Origin: Salvia splendens
Lineage: Eukaryota > Streptophyta > Magnoliopsida > Lamiales > Lamiaceae
Assembly: GCF_004379255.2 (NCBI RefSeq)
Contig: NC_056041.1
Span: forward strand, 5,456,001-5,520,000
Direction of reading: 5' to 3'
DNA length: 64,000 bases
Positions 1 through 11,313 of this stretch are shown here, piece after piece (within the stretch, counting starts at the first letter, position 1; each line of letters begins with the position of its first letter). Below the pieces are notes generated by a model that was given only the letters and a program-made list of their open reading frames with translations, made no database searches and was not told the origin of the DNA. The position numbers and the translations under genes are program-made.

Positions 1-230
1 CCATCCCTCTTCTTTTTTCTCTGTAAAAGCAAAAAAATTGCAGCCAACCGGCGAACCAGGGCGGACGGCAACAGGTAAGCCCCCGATCCGTCTCTCGCTC
101 CAGTCGCCCCGACCGCCCAGAGCGCGCCCCGACGGCGCCCCACGTATCTCGCTCGGCTCACCCATGTTGGGGCGAAGCCGGGCTCGATCATGTTTACCCG
201 CGCCCCGAGCGCGCCGCAGGCGCGTTTTTG
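1..230. other. GC-rich segment at window edge, unidentified
   Basis: The first 230 bases are much richer in G and C than the AT-rich sequence that follows, with repeated GCGCGCC and CGGGCTCG words. An 82-codon open frame at 38-286 has no recognisable domain and runs on into AT-rich sequence, so I do not call it a gene. The composition resembles the GC-rich cores of the PIF/Harbinger derivatives at 49.7, 58.0 and 60.3 kb, but no terminal inverted repeat is visible, so membership is only a guess. Confidence 0.3.
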
Positions 231-982
231 ACAACACTGATTGTACTACAAATTCTAATAAATATACTATTTTCTTATTTGTCTAGTTTAACAATGATCA
301 CTTATTCTCTTTTAAAAATAAATCTTTTTTATAACATCAAATACCATCAACTCTAGAACTAACAAAATTTGATAACTTTAAGTGATTTGACATAAAAAAA
401 AAAAAAGAAATACCCCACAACCCTTCTATATTATGATTTCCTATTACAAAATAAAGGAGTATGATTTCCCATTAACAACCACGATAACTAAATAAAAAAA
501 AGTGATTTAAATACTCAAAATCAAAATCAAATAACAAAGCTACGAGAAAAATATAGTACTACTATTCATATTATATTGTCAAATATTTAGGCTAAATTTT
601 TTTATAAGAATGTCCCTTTTGGTGCAACCATATTCAATGATTTCAACAAAATATGACAATAAACTACTCCTTAAAGATAATAATGAGTCAATTACTATAG
701 TATTGAAGGCTCAAAGCTCAGTTACTCAACCAATCCATCTCAAAAAGAGAAAACCATTACATAAAAAAATTTCAGCAAGATAAAGGCAACAACTTGTTTT
801 TATCCAACTGCAGTAAAAACACTGTCTTCACCAACAAGTCCTGTTACAACAGAAAAAGTATGATTTCCCATAACACGATCCAACAAATAAAGGTAAATTA
901 AATTAAGGAAAATCAAAATTGAGAAGAAAAAATACATGCGCTGCAAGAAGTGGGAGGATCCTTCTGCAAATGTCAACAACTC
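231..982. other. AT-rich intergenic sequence, no gene seen
   Basis: Low-complexity AT-rich DNA with short A and T runs. I see no coding potential, RNA gene or clear repeat here. It lies downstream of the decayed Mutator-like transposase that reads away from it on the minus strand. Confidence 0.6.
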
Positions 983-2300
983 CTACATAACACGACCGAC
1001 TGAGCAATTTCTTCGGTCATGCCCCTCTACGCCGCAATTCCTGCACTTGCGGGGAGCTCTCGGTTCATCTTTCTCGCGGACATCCATTTGATTAGGAATC
1101 CTCCTTGTTCTGCCTCGTGCTCAGGGGTGATACGCAATTTCCATCCAAGTTTAGCCCAATAATCTTCGTGTTTTGGTGCATGAAATGGGCCACCAGAGTA
1201 CTGTGCTTCCCATGTAGCTTTGTGGTTGTATTTATCAACGAGTTCAAACATAGCATTATCTCTATCTCTAGCAACGACGCAAGCATGTGAACAAGGAACT
1301 CTCCACATTTGACATTTCCCACAAGTGCACTTTGAATCCCTAAACTCGACCTCTTGTTTATTGTTGCCCTTTGCCTGTCCATTTTCTATTCGTGGACGAC
1401 TTAGAATTTGGTAATGACCAAGTTCTCGGTCAAGTACTGAACAATAATGTTTTTGCCCCTTTGCATAATTCTAAACAAGTTTGTCCCTCGCCCACGGGGT
1501 TAACCGACCTCCGGTTTGTTGTATTTCTATTTTTCTATATGTCCACCATTGCACTGTTCTCCAAAATGTCAGATCAACTAAAGCTCTAATCGACAACTCT
1601 CTTACACCTTTCAACACTTTGTTGTAGCTCTCTGACATGTTAGTTGAGGTCACCCCCATCTCAGTTCATCATCGTAACAAAGAGACCAATTTTCTTTTTT
1701 GGCTTTATTGAGCTCTTGTATCGCAACAAGACTTTCCTCCCGTAGTGCACGTCTCCTTAGCATGTATTTACGTACTTGAGTTGTGACACCCAATGCCCAT
1801 ACCATGCCTTTCACATTAGTGCCCTTACATTTCTTCAAGATATTTTTCCTCAAATGGATCAAACAAAATTTGTGGTGACATATCAACGGCTTTTTCCATT
1901 CATCAGAACGCATAGCCTTAATGATTCCTTTATGCCTATCCGATATGATGCACACCCCCCTTGGTATTTCACCACATGAATTCTTACATGATCCAAAAAC
2001 CACTCCCAATTGTCGCCAGTTTCTTCATCAACAATAGCATATGCAATCGGCAGGCATTTTTTGTTAGCATCAACACCACAAGCAACAAGCAACTTACCTT
2101 TAAATCTTCCTCGAAGGTGAGTCTCGTCTATTGTTAAAACTGGTTGGCACTCTTGGAAAGCATGTATAGCAGACCCAAGTGCCCAGAAAACGTAATAGAA
2201 GACTTTATTACGTCTCTGGCTCAACAACTCATTGTGCCTCCACACAACAATTGTGCCTGGATTCCTTGAGTGCAGTTCAAGCATGTAGTTTGGAAACTGT
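983..2300 (-). pseudogene. Decayed Mutator-like (MULE) transposase
   Basis: Minus-strand fragments in different frames line up in the order of a MuDR/MURA-type transposase. First (about 2284-1960) is the DDE core with LTIDETHL and a GDNWEWFL block. Next (about 1950-1650) is the second catalytic Asp in VCIISDRHKGI and the Cys/His helix that follows. Then (1659-1471) comes the STNMSESYNKVLKG block. Then a SWIM zinc finger CTCGKCQMW..PCSHAC (about 1350-1275). Last is a CCHC knuckle CRNCGVEGHDRRNC (about 1050-1000) ending at a stop at 983-985. Two of the frame breaks fall in or beside G/C homopolymers (1952-1957 and about 1650-1655), and a stop lies just before the first fragment, so the gene is disrupted and truncated at its 5' end. 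No terminal inverted repeats were found. It sits about 230 bp upstream of the PPR gene. Confidence 0.85.
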
Positions 2301-2530
2301 CTAAATGACTCCTCTCATCCACCAAATACAATCTCTATAGCACTTATCTGTGCATACCATACCTTTTTATAACTGATTACCACATTAAATCTGTCATGAA
2401 CAAAAAAGAATTAACCCGATTTTTTACCGATGATTTGATTTTGAGTATAAATATCAACATTTTTAAATCCTCTAACAACAAATCCCCAATTTCATTCACT
2501 CTCCAAATTCGACGAAAACAGAAGCAGAGA

Positions 2531-3496
2531 ATGTGGCGTCAAGGGCGGAATTTGCTACGGCGCCAATTGCATTCGCACACTGTCGATTTAAGGCGCGCTG
2601 CGAGCGGCGCGGCCTCCAGCCCTATCTTGTCGATATGGCGGCGGAGGAAGGAGATGGGGAAGGAGGGTTTGATGGTGGCGAAGGAGCTCAAGCGCCTCCA
2701 TTGCCACCCCATGCGCTTCGAGCGCTTCACGAAGACTCATGTCTCACGCCTCCTCAAATCCGACCTGGTTGCCGTGCTTGCCGAGTTTCAGCGCCAAAAC
2801 CTCGTTTCTCTCTCGTTGAAGGTTTTATATACTTTTTCCCCTCTTTGTTTGTCGTTTTGAGTTTAACTAATTGAATCAGCTGCTGATGAAGTTTTATGAT
2901 TGCTTTGCATTATCATTTGACATGATCTATAGAGAGGTGTAGTCTGTGATTCGATGACTGATTTAGTGATTTGGATACATTGATTGTTTGCTGTGTGTAG
3001 TTTATCTGGTGCATTTTTGAAATAGAGTGATTCCCTAGAGTAACATGAATGTTTCACTTTGGTTTATCTATGACAGCTGTATGATGTGGTGCGGAAGGAA
3101 ATATGGTATCGACCGGATATGTTTTTCTATCGTGATATGCTGATGATGCTTGCCAGAAACAAAAAGGTTGATGAGGCTAGGATGGTTTGGAATGATTTAA
3201 AGGGAGAGGAAGTCCATTTTGATCAGCATACATTCGGGGATCTTATCAGAGCCTTTCTGGACAATGGATTGCCAGATGAAGCTATGTGGATATACGATGA
3301 GATGAGAAGTTCACCTGATCGCCCACTATCATTGCCTTATCGTGTCATATTAAAAGGGCTTATCGCGTACCCTGATTTGAGGGAGAAGGTGAAGGATGAC
3401 TTTGTGGAGTTATTCCCTGACATGATTGTTTATGATCCTCCAGATGATCTTTACAGTGATGAAGGCCATTCAGTAACGGATTTTGAGGAGGATTAG
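2531..3496 (+). CDS. PPR-like protein (At1g62350 / THA8-like family)
   Basis: Two exons, 2531-2821 and 3077-3496, encode 236 residues; the intron is GT-AG in phase 0. The N-terminus is rich in Arg, Ser and Leu without acidic residues, as in an organelle transit peptide. It is followed by SIWRRRKEMGKEG, which I recall from the small PPR family that includes At1g62350 and the THA8-like proteins. The second exon holds two or three degenerate PPR helix pairs (RPDMFFYRDMLMMLARNKKV, then FGDLIRAFLDNGLPDEAMWI). Relatives bind organellar RNA and aid group II intron splicing; that role here is inference. The C-terminus is acidic. The start is the first in-frame ATG before the presequence. A possible 3'-UTR intron (donor near 3737, acceptor near 4222) lies downstream. 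Confidence 0.85.
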
Positions 3497-5186
3497 AATG
3501 TATTGCTGTTATATTATATATAGTCACGCACTTGAACATGCGAAAGTGATCAGCTGACCAACTAACTGGGTTGGTTACAGAATTGAGATAAAGCTTCAAT
3601 GGTTCTGCAGAGTTGCTCAACAGTACTGCCACTTTGGAGTTTGAGGGTCCATTTGAATCATTGGGGAAATCTGTATTTGATGGCACAGCTGCAGCTATTC
3701 ATCATAAAAGGGGTCCCTAAGATTATTGGCATCCAAGTACGTTCTGCGCCTCTTCAGATTTTAGTCCTCATTGCATGACTTTTTTTTGTATCCGATCTTC
3801 CGGTTAAGGATGGTAGATTAACCACTTAAGATGCTGTTTTTAACCATGACGAATGTTATTTTACCATTGCAAAAAAATCGCTTTAATTTGATTTAGAGAG
3901 TGTCTAAACTTTTGTAACAGAATGTGGCATAGCTTATACTGAACTCGTAACTTCCTCATTTTGGTCGTTAAATGGAAAATCTGGTGTTTGACTGATGAAC
4001 AAAATAAGTTTGGACCTAGCTGATTACAGAAGTTTCAATATGATAATATCTCAGTTGTATCATTTTTCTGTAACCTTTTGTGGTTTTGTGTTGTTCATTA
4101 TGCGGTGCAATCTGCAAGGATTCTATTCGGCAAACAATTTTGAAAGTTTAACCAACTAATACTACTATAATTCTCTCTTTCTTATGTTGTGTTTTGTTTG
4201 TCTCTCTGTTCAACACTGGCAGAATCGGAGAAGGACGACGATGGACGAGGCCATCGTAAACAGTTGAAGTAGAAAGATCAGGGTGCCATCAAGTTGCATC
4301 TGCTGTATGACTTCTTCAACTTGCTGACTTTCCCGTTGCCATGCGTTCTTTAAAAGCTTTTGGATCCAGTTACATTACTGAAAAATGATCGTATTTTATC
4401 ATAAAGCAATGCCATTAATCTTAATTCCCTTTGATTGATCAATGCTCAGTGAAATTATTTTATTGATAATTTAGCATTATCTCTACTTCCTTTTTGATGT
4501 GTCCTATCAACTAATATACGCTGTCAATCATTGTACATGAATTTAAAGATAAGTTAACTAAATTCTTTTTGGATATTATAGTAATGACAATTAATTAGAT
4601 CTAACTAAAAATAAGATAATTTTGCTGTTATTTTATAACATAGGAACGACTTTGCCCGATCTTTCAATTACTATATTATTTCCATATTTTAAATAATCAT
4701 ATTTTTCTGTAAGAATTTATTTATCTTTGATTTTGGCTGATATCCCTATATTATCTAGGAAAATATGATCATATATAAAGATAACATTCTGACTTAGCAT
4801 CAAGGTTGCGAAGGAAAAGTGGAACGATTAAACATGAAGAGTTGGCTTATGAAGTACTACAAAATAAATGTTGTAGAATTTTGACCCCATGTTTAGGATC
4901 CTAAATTCATGCATCACAATATATTGACATTAGATCTTCACAATCAACAAACTGATCACAGTTTGAATTCACCATAATATGGTATAGTATATTTAGAAAA
5001 AAAGTTGAATTTCATTTTGCTCCCTATCTTCCCTTCCTAAAATCTCTGCAATGGAGCGACATCCATCTCCCTCCCCTCTCTCCTCATTACTCTTCTCCAT
5101 GCATACTTCTCTCTCCTCCCCTTGTGATCTCACCACCAAAAAAAACTCCCCCCGCCCGCCCTCTTCCCCAGGGCTCCCCAATTCCA
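3497..5186. other. 3' region of PPR gene and promoter region of the kinase gene
   Basis: About 1.7 kb without a convincing coding region. It holds the PPR 3' untranslated region (possibly with an intron ending near 4222, followed by a purine-rich stretch) and AT-rich sequence leading to a C/T-rich leader at 5060-5180 just before the kinase ATG, typical of a plant 5' untranslated region. Confidence 0.5.
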
Positions 5187-7318
5187 ATGGGCAACTGCTT
5201 CTCCCAAGCCGCAGAAGATGCCCAGCCCGCCACCGACGACACCGCCCCCGCCCCTGCCCCTGCCCCCGCCGATGAATCCTCCCCCATGACCCCTCCCCAA
5301 ACCGCCACCACCACCCCTGCCTCCCCCAAAGCGGCGGCCCCGGTTGGTCCGGTCCTGGGACGGCCCATGGTCGACATCAGCGACTACTACACGGTGGGGA
5401 AAGAGCTGGGTCAGGGGCAGTTCGGTGTGACCCACCTCTGCATCGACAAGCACACGGGGGAGCAGTTTGCGTGCAAGACCATCGCGAAGCGGAAGCTGGC
5501 CAACGAGGAGGACATGGAGGATGTTCGGAGGGAGGTGCAGATCATGCACCATCTCATGGGGCAGGCCAACATCGTCGACTTGAAGGGGGCCTACGAAGAC
5601 AAGCACAACGTCTATCTCGTCATGGAGCTCTGCGCCGGCGGGGAGCTCTTCGACCGCATCATTGCCCGAGGCTACTACACTGAGAGGGCGGCCGCGTCTC
5701 TCATGAGGACCATTGTGCAGATCGTACACACCTGCCATACCATGGGAGTCATTCATAGGGATCTCAAGCCCGAGAACTTCTTGCTCTTGAATAAGGAAGA
5801 GGATTCGCCTCTCAAGGCCACAGATTTCGGCCTCTCCGTCTTCTTTAAACAAGGTAAAAATATAACCATCAATATTTGGTATGGAATTGTTGTCTATATA
5901 TCTGAACGTATTAATATTGAGATGAAATGTTATTGCTTTTGGCAGGAGAGGAATTCAAAGATATTGTGGGAAGTGCATATTACATAGCACCAGAGGTGTT
6001 GAAAAGAAACTATGGACCTGAAGCTGATGTTTGGAGTATTGGTGTCATGCTCTACATTCTTCTCTCTGGTGTCCCTCCTTTTTGGGCAGACTCGGAGACG
6101 GGCATATTCAACGCGATTCTACGAGGACGCGTAGATTTCACATCGGACCCATGGCCGTCCATTTCAGACGGGGCGAAGGAGCTAGTGAAGAAGATGCTAG
6201 CTTCAGACCCCAAGCAGAGGCTCTCAGCAGCCCAAGTGCTGAGTATGGTCTACTACCTCTCACAATTTACGAAATATTATAAATGCATAACATGATATTT
6301 TATCCGATTCTATATACACAGATCATCCTTGGATTAAGGAGGACGGAGACGCACCGGATACGCCACTTGACAACGCGGTCTTCAACAGACTCAAACAATT
6401 CAGAGCTATGAATAAGTTCAAGAAAGCAGCATTGCGGGTAAGTATGATTTTATGTTTTGACACGTTCTTTATAACAAAATGAGTGCTACTAAAACATGGA
6501 TGAAAAAACGAAGGTTATCGCGGGTTGCTTGTCGGAGGAGGAAATCATGGGTCTGAAAGAAATGTTCAAGGGAATGGACACAGACAACAGTGGAACAATA
6601 ACGTTGGAAGAGCTGAAGCAAGGGCTGTCCGAAACGGGATCAAAGATAACAGAGTATGAAGTCCAACAGCTGATGGAGGCTGCCGATGCTGATGGCAATG
6701 GCACCATTAGCTATGAAGAATTCATCACTGCAACAATGCATATGAACAGAATGGATAAAGAAGAGCATCTTTACACAGCATTTCAATACTTTGACAAAGA
6801 CAACAGCGGGTAATTCTCATTTGATCAATCCTGTTTTTGAACCTAAATGCACGAAGTTTCGCTCCATTCTGACCAAAAATGACATTAAGTTTGTGTATTT
6901 ATTCACAACTTCGAGAGTTCACGTGCAAAATCAAAGTACATACACCGTTCGTGTATTTTACGTGTTTGCTTTTGTTGGCATCATCAGGTACATTACGATC
7001 GAAGAACTAGAGCATGCTCTCAAAGAATTCGGCATGGGTAATGACAAGGACATTAAGGAAATCGTCTCCGAAGTTGATGCTGATAATGTAAGAATTACTA
7101 TCATTGTGCTTCATAGTTCATTAATTCTAGACAATCTTTCAACTTTATATAGTACTGTATATAATAAACAAATTCAAATTGGATGTTTTAAAAATGTGCA
7201 GGATGGTCGGATCAACTATGATGAATTTGTAGCGATGATGAAGAAAGGTAATCCAGATATGGCAGTAAATAGCAAGAAAAGAAGAAGTGGTGTTTTTACT
7301 GAGGTCCCCGAAGAATAA
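5187..7318 (+). CDS. Calcium-dependent protein kinase (CDPK/CPK)
   Basis: Six exons: 5187-5853, 5946-6242, 6322-6437, 6514-6809, 6988-7087, 7202-7318, giving 530 residues, the usual CDPK size. MGNCFS carries Gly2 for myristoylation and Cys4 for palmitoylation, so a membrane-attached Ser/Thr kinase is expected. A Pro/Ala-rich variable region runs to about residue 55. The kinase domain shows GQGQFG (75-80), Lys97, HRD with Asp192, DFG at 213-215 and APE. The autoinhibitory junction has [15 protein letters not shown]. Four intact EF-hand loops lie at about 382-393, 418-429, 454-465 and 489-500. The sequence around [18 protein letters not shown] and the MMKKGNPDM ending recall the CPK3/17/29/34 side of the family, but I do not assign an orthologue. 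Calcium binding to the EF hands releases the kinase. Confidence 0.96.
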
Positions 7319-8512
7319 TTTATGATATACAAATATATTATCACCTTGATAGAAGGAATAGATAGGCTTTTATGTACAACTATATTTAGATTTGTAGCAT
7401 TTTTAACATGTGTACGGATGTATCTAAAAGGGGAAAAAGAAAAGGGACGAGTTTTCTTCTTCTGTTCCTTTCAGTGACTGAGTGAACTCGGTGTGTAGCA
7501 TTACGACTAATATTCATTAGCATTTAATATATGAATAGTATTTTTCTGCTCATTCTCTATTTATAAATTTAGCCCATTTGAAATAAAGTCTACGAATTTC
7601 TTTCTAAAAGTTGATGATGAGCTAAAGAAAATGAAAATTACAAATTATGAATAAATCCATCGTTTTAACTCTGTGGAACAGAAGAACACACATTTGTAAT
7701 CATTTTTTATAGAATGGAAAAAGCTCAAACCCAAAGAGATAAGCGTGAATTCTACACAATCAACAACACAAATAAACAAAATAGCAAGATACAAGAAGGT
7801 GAACCACAAAGAACATAGATTCATTGTCGTATAAAGCTCTACCACATTTATTAAATTAGCTATAGGAATAGGAGTGAGTATATGTGGAGCATTTTTTAAT
7901 TTAGACAGATATAAGAAACTTAAGTTTTATAGAAAAGCGAACTTTAACTGAATTATTCTAAACTAAATATTAAAACCAAAAAAGTACAAGTTGTGTTACC
8001 AAAAATAATGGACTTATTTGTCAAAAACAAGTGTGTTTCAAAAGTAAATATTACTTTATAGTACTGTATAAAATTTTTTATTTTGTGCCTATTTTAGGGG
8101 GGGGGGGGGGGGAATGGAAGAATGATGAGGCACTAATAAAAATTTACTTGGTCGTTGGAGTATTTTTTAAGCGCTTAATATAAAAATATGTTATCTTTAT
8201 TTTAGAGTATACGTCCCAAATTAATTCAGCCCATGCAATTAAACCTAATGGTTTACAATTTATAGTATACGACTATGTGGTTTAATTAATTTTTGTTAGA
8301 GAGAGGGAGAGAGTTGACCATTAAATTTTAGTGGTGAAAGCTGGTAATTCTCCTTTCGTTACATATTTGGCGAGGAAACTGAGTGGTTGAAGTGAATCCA
8401 CATACTTATTTTGTTTGTTTGTGAATCTCATGATCATATATATACATCATATACATATTTTTTGTATGATGATTCACAAAACATAAAGAGTTAGGCGGTT
8501 TGATCTCTTTCC
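7319..8512. other. Intergenic, with a 16-base G tract
   Basis: AT-rich spacer between the kinase gene and the NOI gene. The kinase 3' untranslated region should occupy the first few hundred bases. A pure run of 16 G lies at 8097-8112. A GAGA-rich stretch near 8300 may belong to the NOI promoter or leader. No other gene signal is seen. Confidence 0.5.
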
Positions 8513-9520
8513 ATGGACATCAGGGTGGTAGGCTTTACATTTTTATCCAGCTATTAATACATGAAATAGCTTATTGATAGAAATTCATGGGTTCCATCCT
8601 AAAACCAATTGGTCTTAGGATGGAACCCACGGATTTCTATCATAGTATCAGAGCGGGTCGCCGACTGTGGGTCATATTTAACTGACCCAGCAGTATATCT
8701 GGGCTGAAACCGAAAAAAATGATTGACCCAGCAGTATAACTGGGCTGAAAATTTGGGCCAAGTGGTCCCAACCGATCGAAAAAAATTGGACCGATTGTCC
8801 AATCGATTAGAAAAAAGTCCAACCCCTCCAAGGTTCACCTTGAAGGGTTTGAGGGAGGGTGTTGGCAATTGAAACTAAAAATATAACATATAACTGTCCC
8901 ACATCGGTGTCAAGATAAAACTGAAACTAGTATATAAGTCTCATGGGCCCCTCCTCCTATCACCAATTGGTTTTATGATGAAACCCACGGATTTCTATCA
9001 CTTATGATAATCAATAATGAATATTCAAGAAATTAACCTATATATTTATACATAGTTAAAATATGTAAATATTTGGCAGAAAACTCGGGTGGGATCAGTG
9101 CCTCAATTCGGAGCATGGGACGATGGAAAGAGTGAAACCAACTTCTCCGACCTGTTCATGAAAGCTCGCGAGAGAAGGAAGCATAAACACTTAACCACCC
9201 GCCATAGCTTCAATAAGACCCCTCTCATGCCCGTGGTAGTACTAACACTATCTCTTTCATTTTTGTACCTACTCATAATCTTCACAACATATATATTCAA
9301 TCCCATCAATTTAATTATTACTCCAACGATGTTACTCTTTCATCATGCACAATATCCCAACAACTATTATTAAAATTTATGTCACACTTGTTTAAGTCTT
9401 TTTTTTGCAGCTCAATTGACTCCTATTATTTTGCAGCAACGAGCGAAAGGAATGGAGAAAAAGAAGAAGAAGAAGAGGAGGAGGAGTGTTAGTTGGTTTT
9501 GTTGTTTATTTTGGTCTTGA
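8513..9520 (+). CDS. Small NOI-domain (RIN4-like) protein
   Basis: Predicted exons 8513-8524, 9080-9232 and 9437-9520 encode 82 residues. Exon 2 carries SVPQFGAWDDG..NFSDLFMKAR, the NOI signature (VPxFGxW, then a tyrosine or phenylalanine and KAR) found in RIN4 and small NOI proteins, which are plasma-membrane immune regulators. Exon 3 encodes a Lys/Arg-rich stretch and ends SVSWFCCLFWS; basic residues plus paired Cys fit the C-terminal acylation site of this family. Exons 2 and 3 are well supported. The four-codon first exon (MDIR) with donor AGG|GTGGTA is the weakest part and was chosen because it keeps frame. Intron 1 would contain the whole TRIM retrotransposon at 8575-9000. Confidence 0.65.
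8575..8642. repeat. Palindrome formed from the LTR terminus
   Basis: The arms 8575-8608 and 8609-8642 match at 31 of 34 positions; the three differences are all transitions. The centre is CCAATTGG (8605-8612), a sequence the LTR carries anyway. Each arm is the LTR 3' end, so the inverted arm begins TGATAG and still offers the TG...CA ends needed by integrase. Confidence 0.95.
8575..9000 (+). mobile_element. TRIM (short non-coding LTR retrotransposon) with aberrant 5' end
   Basis: A 141 bp 3' LTR (8860-9000) begins TGTTGG and ends TATCA. Just before it is a polypurine tract GAGGGAGGG (8851-8859). At the left, TAGTATCAGAGC (8643-8654) differs by one base from the initiator-tRNA-Met primer site TGGTATCAGAGC. 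The internal region is about 217 bp and non-coding. The whole unit is flanked by a perfect 5 bp duplication CTTAT (8570-8574 and 9001-9005), so it is a complete insertion. Instead of a full 5' LTR the left end is a 68 bp palindrome (8575-8642) made only of the last 34 bp of the LTR and its inverse. It lies in the predicted first intron of the NOI gene. Confidence 0.85.
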
Positions 9521-10857
9521 ATTCCAAATTTTGTTGGTTATAATATAGTCAATACTCGATAGTGATTGAGCAAATATTGTAACCGAGTTTCTTCCTCCCA
9601 TTTTTCAAATAGAGCGCCATGATTTTTGACTTACGCATACATATATATATATATACATTATACAAATGCATAATACATTTTATCCTCAATTATTATTTTA
9701 TTCTAAGATAGTTGTGATTTATGATTCCAACTTTAAAATGATCCGCAAACGAACTCTAAAAAATGAAAAAAAGAGAAGAAGGTCTAAGCTCATTCAGAAC
9801 TTTAGTGTCAATATTTTGTGAAAGTTCATAAATTTATTGCATTTTTATAATGGTAGGATATTTTTTCAAATCACTCCAAAATTTGACAAATTGTTTTACC
9901 TCATTTCTAAATTTCGCTGGAATTTATAAGAATAGTTATTAAAAAAACCAAGTTATACAACATTTAATATTGTAGTTATAAATACTCCTAAGTAGCGTTG
10001 TGTGCCAAGTTTTATACATATTTCTCTGAGGTTGGTGACCCCACTTTGATAACTAGAAGTCTAGAACTCGTCTACTACTAGCAAAATGTGACGTACCCAT
10101 TAGCTAAAATAGTCAAGAAAAGTAGTAGTAGTAGTAGTACTGCAATGATAGTAAACCACTCAATTTACAAATTGTCAAATTTCATGAATAAGACTAACTA
10201 TAGAATATAAAATTTGTGAAGACTCGTCATCCTTACATTCACAGTTTCACACGCACAATTCTGCAAATCATACGAAAGATAAATCATACTGTATTTAGAA
10301 AAAAAAATTCAAAGATGAGGAATTCAAGTTTATAGGAAATTCACTTGATTTGTAGTACTTCATTTTGGTGTGAAAAATAACACCTCAAAGAGATTAAAAT
10401 GAAAAAGATATTCAAATTTATGTATCTATACCATAAGAATAAATTTTTAAAAAACTCTAATTTGATAGGTAAAAGAAAATCTCATAGGGGCGACCTGAGA
10501 ACACATGAATCGCCGGCCCTCGATTGAGCTAAAAGTGCAATGTATGTACTCTCATGACACCCCTATAGGACTTTTTCACCATCTTGAATCCATTGTGCTA
10601 AAATATTTATACCAATCACACTCTGATTTGTTTCATTATATAGGAATCCCAAATCCAAACAATTGGTTGTACTACAACTTTGGTACTTGAAGGAAAGAAT
10701 GTACATAATGAATATAAAATATGTACTAGGCTTGTACATCATGTTTGTAGTTTCTTCCGTGGAAGGAATGAAGAATATTCAACTTCGGTCAATGGAATTT
10801 ATTCAAAAATCTTCATGTATTTTGGTAATTTGGTTAATTATTATTTGTATTATTTTG

Positions 10858-10893
<36 letters not shown>

Positions 10894-11313
10894 TCATGTT
10901 CTTTAGTCTAGGTGATATTTCAATTTTTGAAGTTTAATTTTTTGAAACTTTAGTGATTTCTTTATTTTATTTTTGTTTAAAAGATAATTGGTATAAAAAA
11001 TTAATACTTCATTTTGATTTTTATGTTTTGAAGTAGTTATCCGAAAATAATTGATTTCGAACTGTCTAGATTGGAGGGAAAATTCATAAGGTGAAAATAT
11101 TAATAGTAAATAATACAATTGGTAAATTAAGATAAATTAATAAATTCTACTAAATTTTAAGATAAAATTGAAAAAAATCGTTGAATAAATTCGATTATAA
11201 ATTTCTAATGATATTTTTAGCCCTAATATTTTGTGATCTCTTAAACCTGTCAACTGCAGTCTTGGTGCCTGTAAATTCAAAACTAGAAAATCGAGAAGTG
11301 TTGAGAGAGAGAG
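9521..11313. other. AT-rich intergenic with microsatellites
   Basis: No gene is visible. Two simple repeats stand out: (TAG)n near 10119-10139 and about ten ATT units at 10858-10890. Short open frames here translate to Ile/Tyr-rich low-complexity peptides and are not credible genes. The last hundred bases hold a GAGAGA-rich leader before the methyltransferase ATG. Confidence 0.6.

Noticed and set aside
38..286. 82-codon frame at the window start
   Set aside because: GC-rich start running into AT-rich tail without domain or splice support.
4223..4275. Possible third coding exon of the PPR gene after an acceptor near 4222
   Set aside because: The coding frame already ends at 3496 with a typical acidic tail; this is at most untranslated exon.
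5130..5852. 240-codon minus-strand frame across the first kinase exon
   Set aside because: Gly-rich shadow of the Pro-rich, GC-rich kinase exon.
8599..8868. Two minus-strand frames across the TRIM interior
   Set aside because: They read through the LTR palindrome and primer site; TRIM elements are non-coding.
10663..10911. Frame ending in a run of Ile residues
   Set aside because: Translation of an ATT microsatellite.
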